Origin: Povalibacter uvarum
GTDB taxonomy: Bacteria > Pseudomonadota > Gammaproteobacteria > Steroidobacterales > Steroidobacteraceae
Direction: 5' to 3'
Assembly: GCF_014202975.1 (NCBI RefSeq)
Contig: NZ_JACHHZ010000002.1
Span: 124,001 to 188,000 of the forward strand
DNA: 64,000 nucleotides
The position numbers were made by a program, and so were the translations under genes. Below, one piece after another: positions 9,325-17,976 of the stretch. Position 1 is the first letter of the stretch; each line of letters begins with the position of its first letter. The notes below the pieces were generated by a model. That model searched no databases. It was not told the DNA's origin and saw nothing but the letters and a program-made list of their open reading frames with translations.

Positions 9325-11701
9325 GTCGCACGCGCATGGCCAGTTCTTCGTTTCTGTAGGGCTTGTGGATCACGTCGGCCGCGGAGATGCCGCCGCTGAG
9401 GACGGCGCTGTCCGCGTAACCGGTCGTGAACAGCACTTCGATATTCGGGCGCATTTCGCGCGCGCGACGCGCAAGCTCGGGACCGAGCGTGCCGCCGGGC
9501 ATCATGACGTCGGTGAACAGCAGGTCGATGTGTTCCGAGCCGCTGAGGATGTTCAGTGCACGCTCGGCATTCGGCGCAGCGAGCGCGCGATAGCCGAACT
9601 GGGTCAATGCAGTCACGACCGTATCGCGCAGATCCGCATCGTCCTCGACCACCAGGATCGTTTCATGTCCCGTGGGCGCAATGCGCGTGATGATCGTGTC
9701 TTCGCGAACGACCTGTTCTTCGCGACAGCGCGGCAACAGGAGCTGCACGGTCGTGCCGCGACCTAGCTCGCTTGCGATCGTGGCGACGCCGCCCGCCTGC
9801 TCGGTGAAGCCGTGCACCATCGCAAGACCAAGGCCGCTGCCCTTGCCTGATTCCTTCGTCGTGAAGAACGGCTCGAACACGCGCGACAGCACTTCGGGCT
9901 CGATGCCCACGCCGTTGTCGCTGACGCTGACCGATACATATTCGCCCGGCTCGATCTGCGGATGCGTCAGCGTGAAGCTCGCGTCGAGGCGCACGTTCTG
10001 GGTCTTCACGGTGAGCCGGCCGCCGCGAGGCATCGCATCACGTGCATTGATCGCGAGGTTGAGGATCGCATTCTCGAACTGACCGGCATCGACACGGGTG
10101 TGCCACAGGTCGTGCGCCTGCACCATGCGTACTTCGATCGACTCGCCCAGGGTGCGCTGCATGAGGTCGGCGAGGCCCGTGAGCTGCCGATTCAGATCGA
10201 CGACATTGGGGTCGAGAATCTGACGACGCGCCAGCGCCAGCAGGCGTCTCGTGAGATCCGCACCGCGCATAGCTGCGCGCATAGCGGTGTGAACTTTGCG
10301 CGCAAGATTCGGGTTGTCATCCACGCCGCGCTCGAGGAGCTGCAGGTTACCGAGTACGACACCGAGCAGGTTGTTGAAGTCGTGTGCAATGCCGCCAGTC
10401 AGCTGGCCGATCGCCTCCATCTTCTGCGCCTGCAGCAGCCGCGCTTCGAGACGCTTGATCTCGGTCAGGTCGTAAGAGATCGCGAAGAAGCCCCGCGGAT
10501 CGCCCTTCGTTCCATCGGCGCGTTGCGCGAACTCGGGCACCAGGTGCATCTGCCAGTCGCGTGCGCGACCGTTGCGAGCAGTGCCGTGCTTGATCGTATC
10601 CGCTTCGCCTCGCAGCGCCGCGTCGACGTGTCCGGCAATCAATGCGTACTCTTCGGGCGTGTACAGCGTGTTCAACGGGCGGCCGATGCACTGCGCACGC
10701 GGCAGGTTCGCGAACTCTTCCACCGCCTGGTTGACGTACGTGATGACGCGCTGGCGATTGATGTACATGACCAGCGTCGGCATCGCGTTGAGCGTCAGCT
10801 CGTAGAAGTCACGCGTCTCGATGACCTGGCGTTCCGCGATGACGCGATCGGTGATGTCCTGGATCGTGCCGTGCAGGCGGATCGCCTCGCCGTTGCGGCG
10901 ATCCGCTTTGACGATGAGCCGGACCCAGATATTGCGGCCGCGCGCACTGGTGAGCGGCAGCTGCAGAGTGGTGATCTCGCCTGTGCTCCCGACGTGAGCC
11001 AGCACACGCTGCAACTCGGCACGATCGGCGGGCGCGAAGAACGACTGGCAGCGCTCGGTGTCGAGCGGCGCGCCCAGCGGCAGGTCGTGAATCGCGTAAA
11101 CGGAATCGGTCCAGAAGATGCGCTGGGTGGAAACGTCCATCTCCCAGCCGCCGACGAGTGCAGTCGCCTGCATGTCGCCGAGCAGACTGTCGAGGCGCAC
11201 GCGCTCGCTGACGTCACGGAACGTCAGCACCATCCCGCCGGGACCGCTTTCGGGCGTGATCGGGACGACGCGGTATTCGACGGGGCGACGCTTGCCGTCT
11301 TTGCGACGGAGCATCGCGCCGACGCCGGTCATGATGTCGGTGGTGCCGCTGCGGCGGCGCACGACACGGCTCGACCGCTCATCCGAATCGTTGATGAGCT
11401 GTCGGTAGTTCTTGCCGAGGATTTCGTCGGGACTCTGGTACCCGAGCAGTTTGACGGCCGCTGGATTCGCGTACCGGACCGCTTCCGTGTGGTCGACTTC
11501 GAGGACGCCTTCGCCCGAGGCTTCGACGATGGCGCTGTCGCGGCGGATGGTGATTCCCGCGCGGATGAGTTCCCTTCGCAGATCACGCACCCGCCGTCGT
11601 TGCCAGAGGATGGCGCAGACGGCGGGTACGACGATGAGCAGGACGGTCGCGATGATCCCTGCGATCACACTCGGCTCGAGCACTGGTTGCAGGAAGCTCA
11701 C
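9293..11701 (-). CDS. Membrane-anchored PAS hybrid histidine kinase, module A
   Basis: This 802-residue kinase has an N-terminal membrane segment (about 10-32), three PAS domains (about 45-160, 170-290, 295-425) and a HisKA dimerisation domain with GGIAHDFNNLLG (His440). These are followed by a HATPase domain (about 540-655; DNGVGIEP, FEPFFTTKESGKGSGLGL) and a C-terminal receiver (about 680-795; Asp731 in FTDVMMPGG). The HDFNN H-box and the FFTTK motif are typical of the NtrB-like PAS-kinase/receiver family. It overlaps the downstream REC-EAL gene. Its closest relative in the window is the kinase at 17963-20683, which has no membrane segment and four PAS domains. The signal sensed is unknown. 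Confidence 0.93.
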   Translation of the reverse strand: MSFLQPVLEPSVIAGIIATVLLIVVPAVCAILWQRRRVRDLRRELIRAGITIRRDSAIVEASGEGVLEVDHTEAVRYANPAAVKLLGYQSPDEILGKNYRQLINDSDERSSRVVRRRSGTTDIMTGVGAMLRRKDGKRRPVEYRVVPITPESGPGGMVLTFRDVSERVRLDSLLGDMQATALVGGWEMDVSTQRIFWTDSVYAIHDLPLGAPLDTERCQSFFAPADRAELQRVLAHVGSTGEITTLQLPLTSARGRNIWVRLIVKADRRNGEAIRLHGTIQDITDRVIAERQVIETRDFYELTLNAMPTLVMYINRQRVITYVNQAVEEFANLPRAQCIGRPLNTLYTPEEYALIAGHVDAALRGEADTIKHGTARNGRARDWQMHLVPEFAQRADGTKGDPRGFFAISYDLTEIKRLEARLLQAQKMEAIGQLTGGIAHDFNNLLGVVLGNLQLLERGVDDNPNLARKVHTAMRAAMRGADLTRRLLALARRQILDPNVVDLNRQLTGLADLMQRTLGESIEVRMVQAHDLWHTRVDAGQFENAILNLAINARDAMPRGGRLTVKTQNVRLDASFTLTHPQIEPGEYVSVSVSDNGVGIEPEVLSRVFEPFFTTKESGKGSGLGLAMVHGFTEQAGGVATIASELGRGTTVQLLLPRCREEQVVREDTIITRIAPTGHETILVVEDDADLRDTVVTALTQFGYRALAAPNAERALNILSGSEHIDLLFTDVMMPGGTLGPELARRAREMRPNIEVLFTTGYADSAVLSGGISAADVIHKPYRNEELAMRVRHVLDREIRVA

Positions 11702-11737
11702 CGCTACCCTTTAGTTACGTCCCTATCCTGCCCGGCA

Positions 11738-12463
11738 TCATGCCTTTGGGCCGGGCTCCCTGCCTGCGTACCAGTTCACGGCATATTGCATAAGCTGTGC
11801 CGAGGTCCGCAAAGAGAGCTTGCGCTTGATTCTCTGGCGGTGCGATTCGACCGTTTTCACGCTCAGGTTGAGCGCTTCTGCGGTCTGGCGCGTGGACAAA
11901 CCCTTACCGATCATGTGCAGAACCTGCAGTTCCCGGTTCGTCAGGCTGTCGATCGGGTTGGCGGAAATGTAGGCGCCGCCCGATGCGAACTTCTCGATCA
12001 TGCTGTTGCCGACGGCTTCGCTCACGTAGATGCCGCCTTCCAGCACGCGACGCAGTGCGATCAGGAACTGATCGGACGCGGCCTGCTTCATGATGTAGCC
12101 GTTCGCGCCGGCCGACAGCATGCGCTCGGCGTAGATCGCCTCGTCGTGCATCGACAGCACGAGCAGCGGCAGCGACGGATAGTGGGCGCGCGCGTCCTTG
12201 ACGAGTTCGAGTCCGTCGCCCTGCTTGAGCGACACATCGACGATCACGGCATCGGGTTCGAGTTCGCGGATCAGCGACTTCGCTTCGCGAGCCGTCTCGG
12301 TTTCGCCGCACACTTCGAGATCTGTTTCCGCCTCGATCAGGCGGCGCAGACCCTGGCGCACGATGGGATGGTCGTCCACGATCAGCACGCGACGCTTGCG
12401 GTCCTTCGGAACGCTCGTCGGCGGCTTGTGGACGGTCTTGAACAGTGTAGGCCCGAGGCTCAT
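11738..12463 (-). CDS. NarL/LuxR-family response regulator, module A
   Basis: This 241-residue regulator has a receiver domain (about 24-140; DD at 30-31, acceptor Asp76 in VIVDVSLKQGDG, Lys in YIMKQA) and a C-terminal LuxR helix-turn-helix (about 175-235; LTNRELQVLHMIGKGLSTRQ, SVKTVESHRQRIKRKL). The ATG at 12463 is chosen because GGAG lies seven bases upstream; the open frame extends 18 codons further without a better site. It lies between a HisKA_3 kinase (upstream, same strand) and the hybrid kinase/EAL pair (downstream, same strand). It is therefore the natural partner of the HisKA_3 kinase. It is paralogous to the regulator at 14401-15063. Confidence 0.93.
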   Translation of the reverse strand: MSLGPTLFKTVHKPPTSVPKDRKRRVLIVDDHPIVRQGLRRLIEAETDLEVCGETETAREAKSLIRELEPDAVIVDVSLKQGDGLELVKDARAHYPSLPLLVLSMHDEAIYAERMLSAGANGYIMKQAASDQFLIALRRVLEGGIYVSEAVGNSMIEKFASGGAYISANPIDSLTNRELQVLHMIGKGLSTRQTAEALNLSVKTVESHRQRIKRKLSLRTSAQLMQYAVNWYAGREPGPKA

Positions 12464-12574
12464 TGCATTACTCCATGAAAAGGCGTGGCAGCCTTCGCTG
12501 CAGCTACGCTTGGTCAATCACTCAACTCAAAATCGAACATCCTGATCGTGCTCTCACGATCCGTGATGAGGAAG

Positions 12575-14047
12575 CTAGAGAGGCGCGCGCGATTTGCGCA
12601 CCTTGCCGACACGTACGCCCGCTGCGGTTTCGAGCGGACATTCGCACACGACCTTCGTACCGCTCGGCTCCGCTTCCTCGAAACTCACGTCCCCGCCAAG
12701 CATGCGGGCGCGATAGCACATGATCTTCAAACCCATTCCCGACGCATCCAGTGCGTCCTCCGGCATGCCGACGCCGTCGTCGGTGATCGACAGCCGCACC
12801 TTAGCGCGCGCGGTCGTGAGGTGCAGTCGTATTGACCGCGCCTTTCCATGCCGAACCGCGTTGCGCACTGCTTCCTGCGCAATGCGATACAAGTGATTCG
12901 CGAGCTCCGCACCGAGCGCGCTCTGTCCGCCCAGACGATGCGTAAAGACGGTCGGCACGCCATAAAGTTCTGTCGCGTGCATCGAAAGTCCTTCAAGCGC
13001 GTCCTGCAGCCCACCGCGTTCGAGATTCACGGGCGAAAGCCCGCGCGCCAACGCGCGAGTGCTTTCGATCGCGTTGTTCACGAGACGCGTGATGCCCTCG
13101 ATTTCCGGCAATATCGGCGGATATTCCGTCGCCAATCGCCCGGCGAGTCCGCGCAGCATCAGCGCGACACCCGTCAGTTCCTGACCCAGCCCATCGTGCA
13201 GATCGTTGCCGATGCGGTACTGCTCTCGATTGACCGCCTGCAACACCGCACGTTCCAAATGCTTGCGCTCGCTCACGTCCTGGAGCACGAGCAAGCTCAG
13301 TGCGCGGCCTGCGATATCCAGTCCCGACAACACTCCCGCGGCAGCGAAGTGACCACCGTCGCGACGTCGTGCATCGAACTCCACGGTCATCGACCCGCTG
13401 CCTGCATGCGACAGCATCTGCCAACGCTCGCGCTGTCCGAACGGCCAGCCCGCGAGCGTGCTCATCTCTCGTCCGTTCAGCTCGCCGCGCACGTAGCCGA
13501 ACATCGCATCGAACGCGGGGTTCGTCAGATCGATCACACCTCGCTCGTCGATGAGCGCGACGCCTTCCAGCATCGAATCGATCATTCGCGACTGCGTCGC
13601 GATCACCCGCTCCGCGTGCACCTGCTGCGTCGTTTCCGACCCGTGCACGATGAGTCCGATCACATCCTGCGCGCGACGGATCGCACTGACCCGCACGTCG
13701 AAGTACCGCGTGTGGCCCGGTGGATCCTCGAGCTCGCCCGTGTACGCGTCGGGCTTGCCCGTCGCCAGCACACCTCGCATCGTCGTCAGCGCGCGTTCCC
13801 GCACATGCGTCGGGAGATACTCGCTGACATGCGCACCTTCGAGCTGTTCGACGGTGCGGCCCGCTGTGCCGCGATTCGCGAACAGCGTCTTCAGGTCCCG
13901 ATCGAGTACCACCACCAGCGCGGGCAGGGTCCCGATGAACTCCCGCAGTGCCTGCGTCGAACCCTGGAGGCGCGCCGCCAACTCAGCCTGATGATCATCG
14001 GCCGGTACGTCTGACACTTCGGAAGTCGCTAAGGTCGTCTTGCTCAC
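12575..14047 (-). CDS. PAS sensor histidine kinase of the HisKA_3 (NarX/DegS) type, module A
   Basis: This is a soluble kinase of about 490 residues with two PAS domains (about 30-145 and 150-265). The HisKA_3 dimerisation/phosphoacceptor domain contains NDLHDGLGQELTG (His284), followed by a HATPase domain (about 385-475; LYRIAQEAVRNAVRHG, DDGVGMP, GMGLKIMCYRARMLGG). No membrane segment is visible. I chose the GTG at 14047 (GCGAGA upstream) over the longer GTG at 14152, which has no ribosome binding site and adds a basic, repetitive extension. HisKA_3 kinases pair with NarL/LuxR regulators, and one lies directly downstream (11738-12463). An inverted repeat at 14194-14223 lies upstream. Confidence 0.88.
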   Translation of the reverse strand: MSKTTLATSEVSDVPADDHQAELAARLQGSTQALREFIGTLPALVVVLDRDLKTLFANRGTAGRTVEQLEGAHVSEYLPTHVRERALTTMRGVLATGKPDAYTGELEDPPGHTRYFDVRVSAIRRAQDVIGLIVHGSETTQQVHAERVIATQSRMIDSMLEGVALIDERGVIDLTNPAFDAMFGYVRGELNGREMSTLAGWPFGQRERWQMLSHAGSGSMTVEFDARRRDGGHFAAAGVLSGLDIAGRALSLLVLQDVSERKHLERAVLQAVNREQYRIGNDLHDGLGQELTGVALMLRGLAGRLATEYPPILPEIEGITRLVNNAIESTRALARGLSPVNLERGGLQDALEGLSMHATELYGVPTVFTHRLGGQSALGAELANHLYRIAQEAVRNAVRHGKARSIRLHLTTARAKVRLSITDDGVGMPEDALDASGMGLKIMCYRARMLGGDVSFEEAEPSGTKVVCECPLETAAGVRVGKVRKSRAPL

Positions 14048-14193
14048 GGGTCTCGCGGTCGTCGGTCTTGAAGCGAGCGCCCGGAAAGCCGGCCGACGCA
14101 GCGCCCTCAGCACACTGTCGCGGTTCTGCGAACTGCAAAGCGTTACAGCCACTTAGGCTGCATTTCACCGACAGGCATGTTGTTGTAGTCCGT

Positions 14194-14223
14194 CATTAGG
14201 GGGTATCAGCCAATCCCCTAATG
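14194..14223. promoter_or_regulatory. Inverted repeat CATTAGGGG-N12-CCCCTAATG
   Basis: This is a perfect 9-bp inverted repeat with a 12-base spacer that includes GTATCAGCCAAT. It lies 147 bp upstream of the chosen start of the module A HisKA_3 kinase, in the roughly 350-bp gap between that kinase and the next regulator gene. The GGGG/CAATCCCC arrangement resembles an imperfect repeat in front of the module B kinase (15163-15190). A second short motif, GGGGCAATACCCC, occurs at 14379-14391 in the same gap. A binding site for one of the NarL-type regulators is an inference; no T-tract supports a terminator. Confidence 0.55.
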
Positions 14224-14400
14224 TCTGGGGTGGCGCGACCGTGTTTGCCCGGATGGCGGTATTGCATCGCGTTTCAGGCGACGACTGGGAAGGGGCCCGT
14301 GGAAAGCGCCGGCCAATTCGTGCGGGCAAGCACGTACGTGTCGAATGGGTACTTACGTGGCAGCCCGGACCCCGAGCCGGGGCAATACCCCTCGCGGGCG

Positions 14401-15063
14401 CTATTCGCCGCCCTTACCCGATACCCATTGCGTGGCGTAACGGATCAGCTCGCTCGTGGACCGGAGGTTGAGCTTCTCGCGCATGTGGCGCCGGTGGGCG
14501 TCCACGGTCTTCATCGACAGGTCGAGCTGCTGGGAGATCTCACGGGTGCTGATACCGGCCCCAATGAGCTTGAAGACCTCCAGCTCGCGCTCCGTGAGCG
14601 CGGAGACGGGGTCTTCGTCCGAACCCGGGACGCGCCCCCGGGCGACCTGGCTCAGGAGCCTCTCGCCCATTGCGGCGCTGACGTGCTTCTGGCCGCGGGC
14701 AACCTTGCGCAACGCGCCGAGGAAATCCGTACCGGCCACGTTCTTCATGACATAACCACTGACTCCCAGTCGCAGGAGTCGCTCCGCGTAGAGCGCCTCT
14801 TCCTGCATGGAGAGCACCAGCACGCGGACGTCAGGGTGGTTTTCACGGATCCAGCGAACGAGTTCGACGCCGTCGTCGGCACCCAGTGCCAGATCGACCA
14901 CGGCCACGTCCGGCTCGCGCCCATCGATCGCCGATCGCGCGTCGCCGGCCGAAGAGGCTTCTGCGATCAGCTCGAAATCAGGCTGCCCGGCGAGCAGCTG
15001 CTTCAGCCCTTCGCGGACGAAGGGGTGATCGTCGACGATCGCAATGCGTGTCTGATCCGTCAT
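14401..15063 (-). CDS. NarL/LuxR-family response regulator, module B
   Basis: This 220-residue protein has a receiver (about 5-120; DD at 11-12, acceptor Asp57 in VAVVDLALGADDG, Lys in YVMKNVAG) and a LuxR-type helix-turn-helix (about 150-212; LTERELEVFKLIGAGISTRE, SMKTVDAHRRHMREKL). It is clearly paralogous to the regulator at 11738-12463. Both share the LSM(H/Q)(D/E)EA(I/L)YAER segment after the acceptor and the WV/WY-type C-terminus. It is divergently transcribed from the REC-PAS-HisKA_3 kinase at 15300, its likely partner, across a 236-bp control region. Confidence 0.93.
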   Translation of the reverse strand: MTDQTRIAIVDDHPFVREGLKQLLAGQPDFELIAEASSAGDARSAIDGREPDVAVVDLALGADDGVELVRWIRENHPDVRVLVLSMQEEALYAERLLRLGVSGYVMKNVAGTDFLGALRKVARGQKHVSAAMGERLLSQVARGRVPGSDEDPVSALTERELEVFKLIGAGISTREISQQLDLSMKTVDAHRRHMREKLNLRSTSELIRYATQWVSGKGGE

Positions 15064-15162
15064 GGTTGCTCCGCAACGCCCTCAGTTTGTCCGTTGTTCC
15101 CTCACTGCCTCGATTGCGCGGGGCACCCTCGCCAGCGCAACTGCAGCGTACGCCCCCAGTCT

Positions 15163-15190
15163 GGGGTTGCACCAGTCGCCGGCAATCCCC
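15163..15190. promoter_or_regulatory. Imperfect inverted repeat GGGGTTGC...GGCAATCCCC
   Basis: The arms are GGGGTTGC (15163-15170) and GGCAATCCCC (15181-15190), with about 10 bases between them. The repeat lies in the divergent control region between the module B LuxR regulator and the REC-PAS-HisKA_3 kinase, about 110 bp before the kinase start. It shares the GGGG/CAATCCCC layout with the repeat at 14194-14223. A role as regulator binding site is inferred from position and similarity only. Confidence 0.45.
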
Positions 15191-15299
15191 ATTTTCCACA
15201 GTCCCGGCACAGTGATAGCTTTGTGCGTCATCGCCTGGGGGTACGTGGTTGCCGACCGGCGGCGCCGGCCGGAAACCCGCGGAAGGTCATCGCGAACGC

Positions 15300-16760
15300 A
15301 TGAAAAAGGAATCCGCCGCCTTGCGCTTCGTTCTGCTCGAGGACGATCCGAACGATGCCGAGCTGATCCAGCTCGAGCTGGCACGCAATGGCGTGCAGGT
15401 CGAGTGGTCGCACGTTGCCTCCAAACCCACGTTCCTCGATGCGCTGCAGGCCGGCGACAAGCCCGACCTCGTACTCGCGGACTACACGCTGCCCGGGTTC
15501 GACGGCCTCGCGGCGTTGAAGCTCGTTCTCGAGCTCTGTCCCGACGTGCCCTTCATCTTCGTTTCCGGCTCGCTCGGTGAAGAACGCGCGATCGAAGCAC
15601 TGAAGAGCGGCGCCACCGACTACGTGCTCAAGGATCGGCTGCAACGCCTGCCCACCGTGGTCAATCGCGCGCTGACCGAAGCCCGCGAGCGACGCGAGCG
15701 ACGTCAGGCTGAGGCCGCGCTGGAAGAACAACGCCTGCTGCTTGGCACGCTCATCGACAGCCTTCCCGAGATTGTCTACGCGGTCGATACCGAAGGCCGG
15801 CTCACCGTAGTGAATCGCGCGCTCCTCGACACACTGCGCAAGAAGCGCGAGAACGTGATCGGCAAGCGGCTCTCCGAGGTATGGCAGGAAGAGACGATCG
15901 TCGAAATCGAGGCGCAGGCGGCGAACACCATTCGCACCGGCCGGTCGCTGACGGATCAGGAACGCGCGTGGATCACAGCCGACGGCTCCGTCCGCTGGTT
16001 CACATTCACGCACGTGCCTCTGAGAGATCACGGCACAGTCAACGGACTCGTGTGCACCGTGCGTGAGATCACCAACCAGAAAGCGCTCGAGCAGGAGATC
16101 CTCGAGATCTCGAATCGCGAGCAGCGCCGTCTCGGCAGCGACCTGCACGACGGTCTCGGCCAGGAACTGACCGGACTGTCATTGCTGCTGAAAGGCCTGG
16201 AAATGCAGCTGTCGCGCGAAGCGCAGCAATACACCGCGCAGATCACGAAGATCACGGATCTGCTCGCGCATGCGATCCAGAGCACGCGTTCCCTTGCACG
16301 CGGTCTCGCGCCCGTGAACCTCGAGCGCGGCGGTCTGCCGGAAGCACTGAAGCACCTGGCGGCGCGCTGCACGGACATGTACAGCCTTCAATGCAGCTTC
16401 TCTTACGGCGGACAGAAGCTGCCGGATCTCGAAGAAGGCGCGGCGACGCACTTGTATCGCATCGCGCAAGAGGCGACGACGAATGCAGCTCGTTATGCGC
16501 GCGCCAAAGCGATCGACATCGATCTGCGCGCGAGCGGCCGCAAACTGCAGCTCACGATTACGGACGACGGCATCGGCCTTTCAGCCGGCCTCGCCCAGGG
16601 CCGACCCGGCATGGGCCTCAAGATCATGGAGTACCGCTCGCGCATGCTGGGCGGCACGATCAACTTCGACGAACCGGGAAAAGGCACGCGAATCGTGCTC
16701 TCCGCGCCGCTGCATCTGTTGCGGCAGACGAAGCCGAAGAGGTTGGCGGTGGGGGGATGA
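15300..16760 (+). CDS. Receiver-PAS-HisKA_3 histidine kinase, module B
   Basis: This soluble protein of 486 residues starts with a receiver domain (about 9-130; DD at the start of LLEDDPNDAE, acceptor Asp61 in LADYTLPGFDG, KDR in YVLKDRLQRLP). One PAS domain follows (about 150-265), then HisKA_3 with SDLHDGLGQELTG (His283) and a HATPase domain (about 390-475; LYRIAQEATTNAARYA, DDGIGLS, GMGLKIMEYRSRMLGG). Having the receiver in front of the kinase means its own activity is probably set by an upstream kinase, perhaps the hybrid kinase at 17963. The ATG at 15300 is chosen because the longer TTG-started frame adds 17 unconserved residues. The kinase core is very similar to module A (12575-14047). 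Confidence 0.9.
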   Translation: MKKESAALRFVLLEDDPNDAELIQLELARNGVQVEWSHVASKPTFLDALQAGDKPDLVLADYTLPGFDGLAALKLVLELCPDVPFIFVSGSLGEERAIEALKSGATDYVLKDRLQRLPTVVNRALTEARERRERRQAEAALEEQRLLLGTLIDSLPEIVYAVDTEGRLTVVNRALLDTLRKKRENVIGKRLSEVWQEETIVEIEAQAANTIRTGRSLTDQERAWITADGSVRWFTFTHVPLRDHGTVNGLVCTVREITNQKALEQEILEISNREQRRLGSDLHDGLGQELTGLSLLLKGLEMQLSREAQQYTAQITKITDLLAHAIQSTRSLARGLAPVNLERGGLPEALKHLAARCTDMYSLQCSFSYGGQKLPDLEEGAATHLYRIAQEATTNAARYARAKAIDIDLRASGRKLQLTITDDGIGLSAGLAQGRPGMGLKIMEYRSRMLGGTINFDEPGKGTRIVLSAPLHLLRQTKPKRLAVGG

Positions 16761-16776
16761 GGAGAGGGCCCGAGCC

Positions 16777-17976
16777 CTATTTCTTCCTGACCACCGGCAC
16801 CAGCGTGTGATCCGCCCCATTCCACACATCGATGAACTGCTCCATCTCGCTGGCGGGCATCGCCGATGCGATGAAGTCGCCCTGGAGCGCGTCGCAGCCG
16901 GCCTGCTCGAGCATTTCGAACACGGGTGAGGTTTCGACGCCTTCCGCGCAGACGGTCAGCGAAAGGTTGTGGGCGAGGTCGATAATCGCGCGCACGACCG
17001 TTGCGGCGGCGCGGCCCGTGGGAATCTCGGAAATCAGCAGTCGATCGATCTTCACTTCACTGAACGGCATCTTGTAGAGCTGCGTCAGCGAAGACGTGCC
17101 TGTGCCGAAATCGTCGAGCGACAGGCCGACGCCGCGCACGCGCAGGCGCGTGAAGATGTCCATCACGAGATCCGGATCGTCGAGCGAGGCCGCTTCCGTC
17201 ACTTCGAGCGTGAGCTGCTCGGCGGTCGCATCGAATTCGCGCAGGATCAGGCCGAGGCGGTCCGGGAACTCCAGGTCCTGGACGAGGCGCGGCGACAGAT
17301 TCACGGCGACACCGAGATCGAGGTTGCGCTGGCGCCAGTGGCCGATCTGGCGAATCGCGTCGGTCAGCACGAAGTCCGTGACTCCGACGATCAGTCCTGA
17401 GCGCTCGGCCATCGGCAGGAACTCGCCCGGCGGCAGCAATCCCAGACGCGGGTGGCGCCAGCGGACGAGCGCTTCGGCCGTGCGCACCTGCCAGTCGTTG
17501 TTCGTACGAACGACCTTGGGCTGGTAGTGCACGACCAGCTCATGTTCGTCGATTGCCCGGGCCAGCTCATCGACAGTGAGGCGCTCACCGGGTTCGAGGT
17601 GGCGCGAGAGCAGCGATTCGATTTCCTCGAGCATCGCAGGCTTCTGCAGCGTGCCGAGCATCTTGAGCCCGAGCTGATCGCCGAGCTGGCGCGCGCTCAC
17701 GATCACGCGCTGGTCCATGCCGCTGGCGAGCAGGATTCCGGCCGTCGTGCCGATTCGTCCGAGGTATCGCAGGGCCTCGATGCCATCCATTCCGGGCATC
17801 TGCAGATCGAGCAGGATCAGCGCCGGCTGGCGCTGCGAAAGCTGTTCACGGAAGGCTTCCGCGCTGTCGGCAGTAATGACTTCGCAGCCGACGCCTTCGC
17901 CGACCTGGACGATCAAATCGAGGAAATCGACTTCATCGTCGACTGCCAGCAGCAGATTGCGCTCACGCCGGGACAC
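16777..17976 (-). CDS. Response regulator with EAL domain (c-di-GMP phosphodiesterase), module B
   Basis: This 399-residue REC-EAL protein has receiver acceptor Asp57 (LLDLQMPGMDG). Its EAL domain shows EALVRW, NLSPR, LEVTEA, LDDFGTGTSSL, EVKIDRLL, AEGVET and QGDFIA, so the metal- and substrate-binding residues of active phosphodiesterases appear to be kept. NLSPR in place of NLSPQ and GTGTSS in place of GTGYSS are small departures from the module A copy. The start overlaps the end of the upstream hybrid kinase by 14 bases, the same coupled arrangement as module A. The gene is convergent with the REC-PAS-HisKA_3 kinase, 16 bases away. Confidence 0.93.
   Translation of the reverse strand: MSRRERNLLLAVDDEVDFLDLIVQVGEGVGCEVITADSAEAFREQLSQRQPALILLDLQMPGMDGIEALRYLGRIGTTAGILLASGMDQRVIVSARQLGDQLGLKMLGTLQKPAMLEEIESLLSRHLEPGERLTVDELARAIDEHELVVHYQPKVVRTNNDWQVRTAEALVRWRHPRLGLLPPGEFLPMAERSGLIVGVTDFVLTDAIRQIGHWRQRNLDLGVAVNLSPRLVQDLEFPDRLGLILREFDATAEQLTLEVTEAASLDDPDLVMDIFTRLRVRGVGLSLDDFGTGTSSLTQLYKMPFSEVKIDRLLISEIPTGRAAATVVRAIIDLAHNLSLTVCAEGVETSPVFEMLEQAGCDALQGDFIASAMPASEMEQFIDVWNGADHTLVPVVRKK

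Noticed and set aside
9962-12478. 838-codon plus-strand frame opposite the module A hybrid kinase and LuxR regulator
   Set aside because: The composition is that of an antisense shadow (runs of Arg, Ala, Val, Asp without motifs). The minus strand encodes intact PAS, HisKA and LuxR domains.
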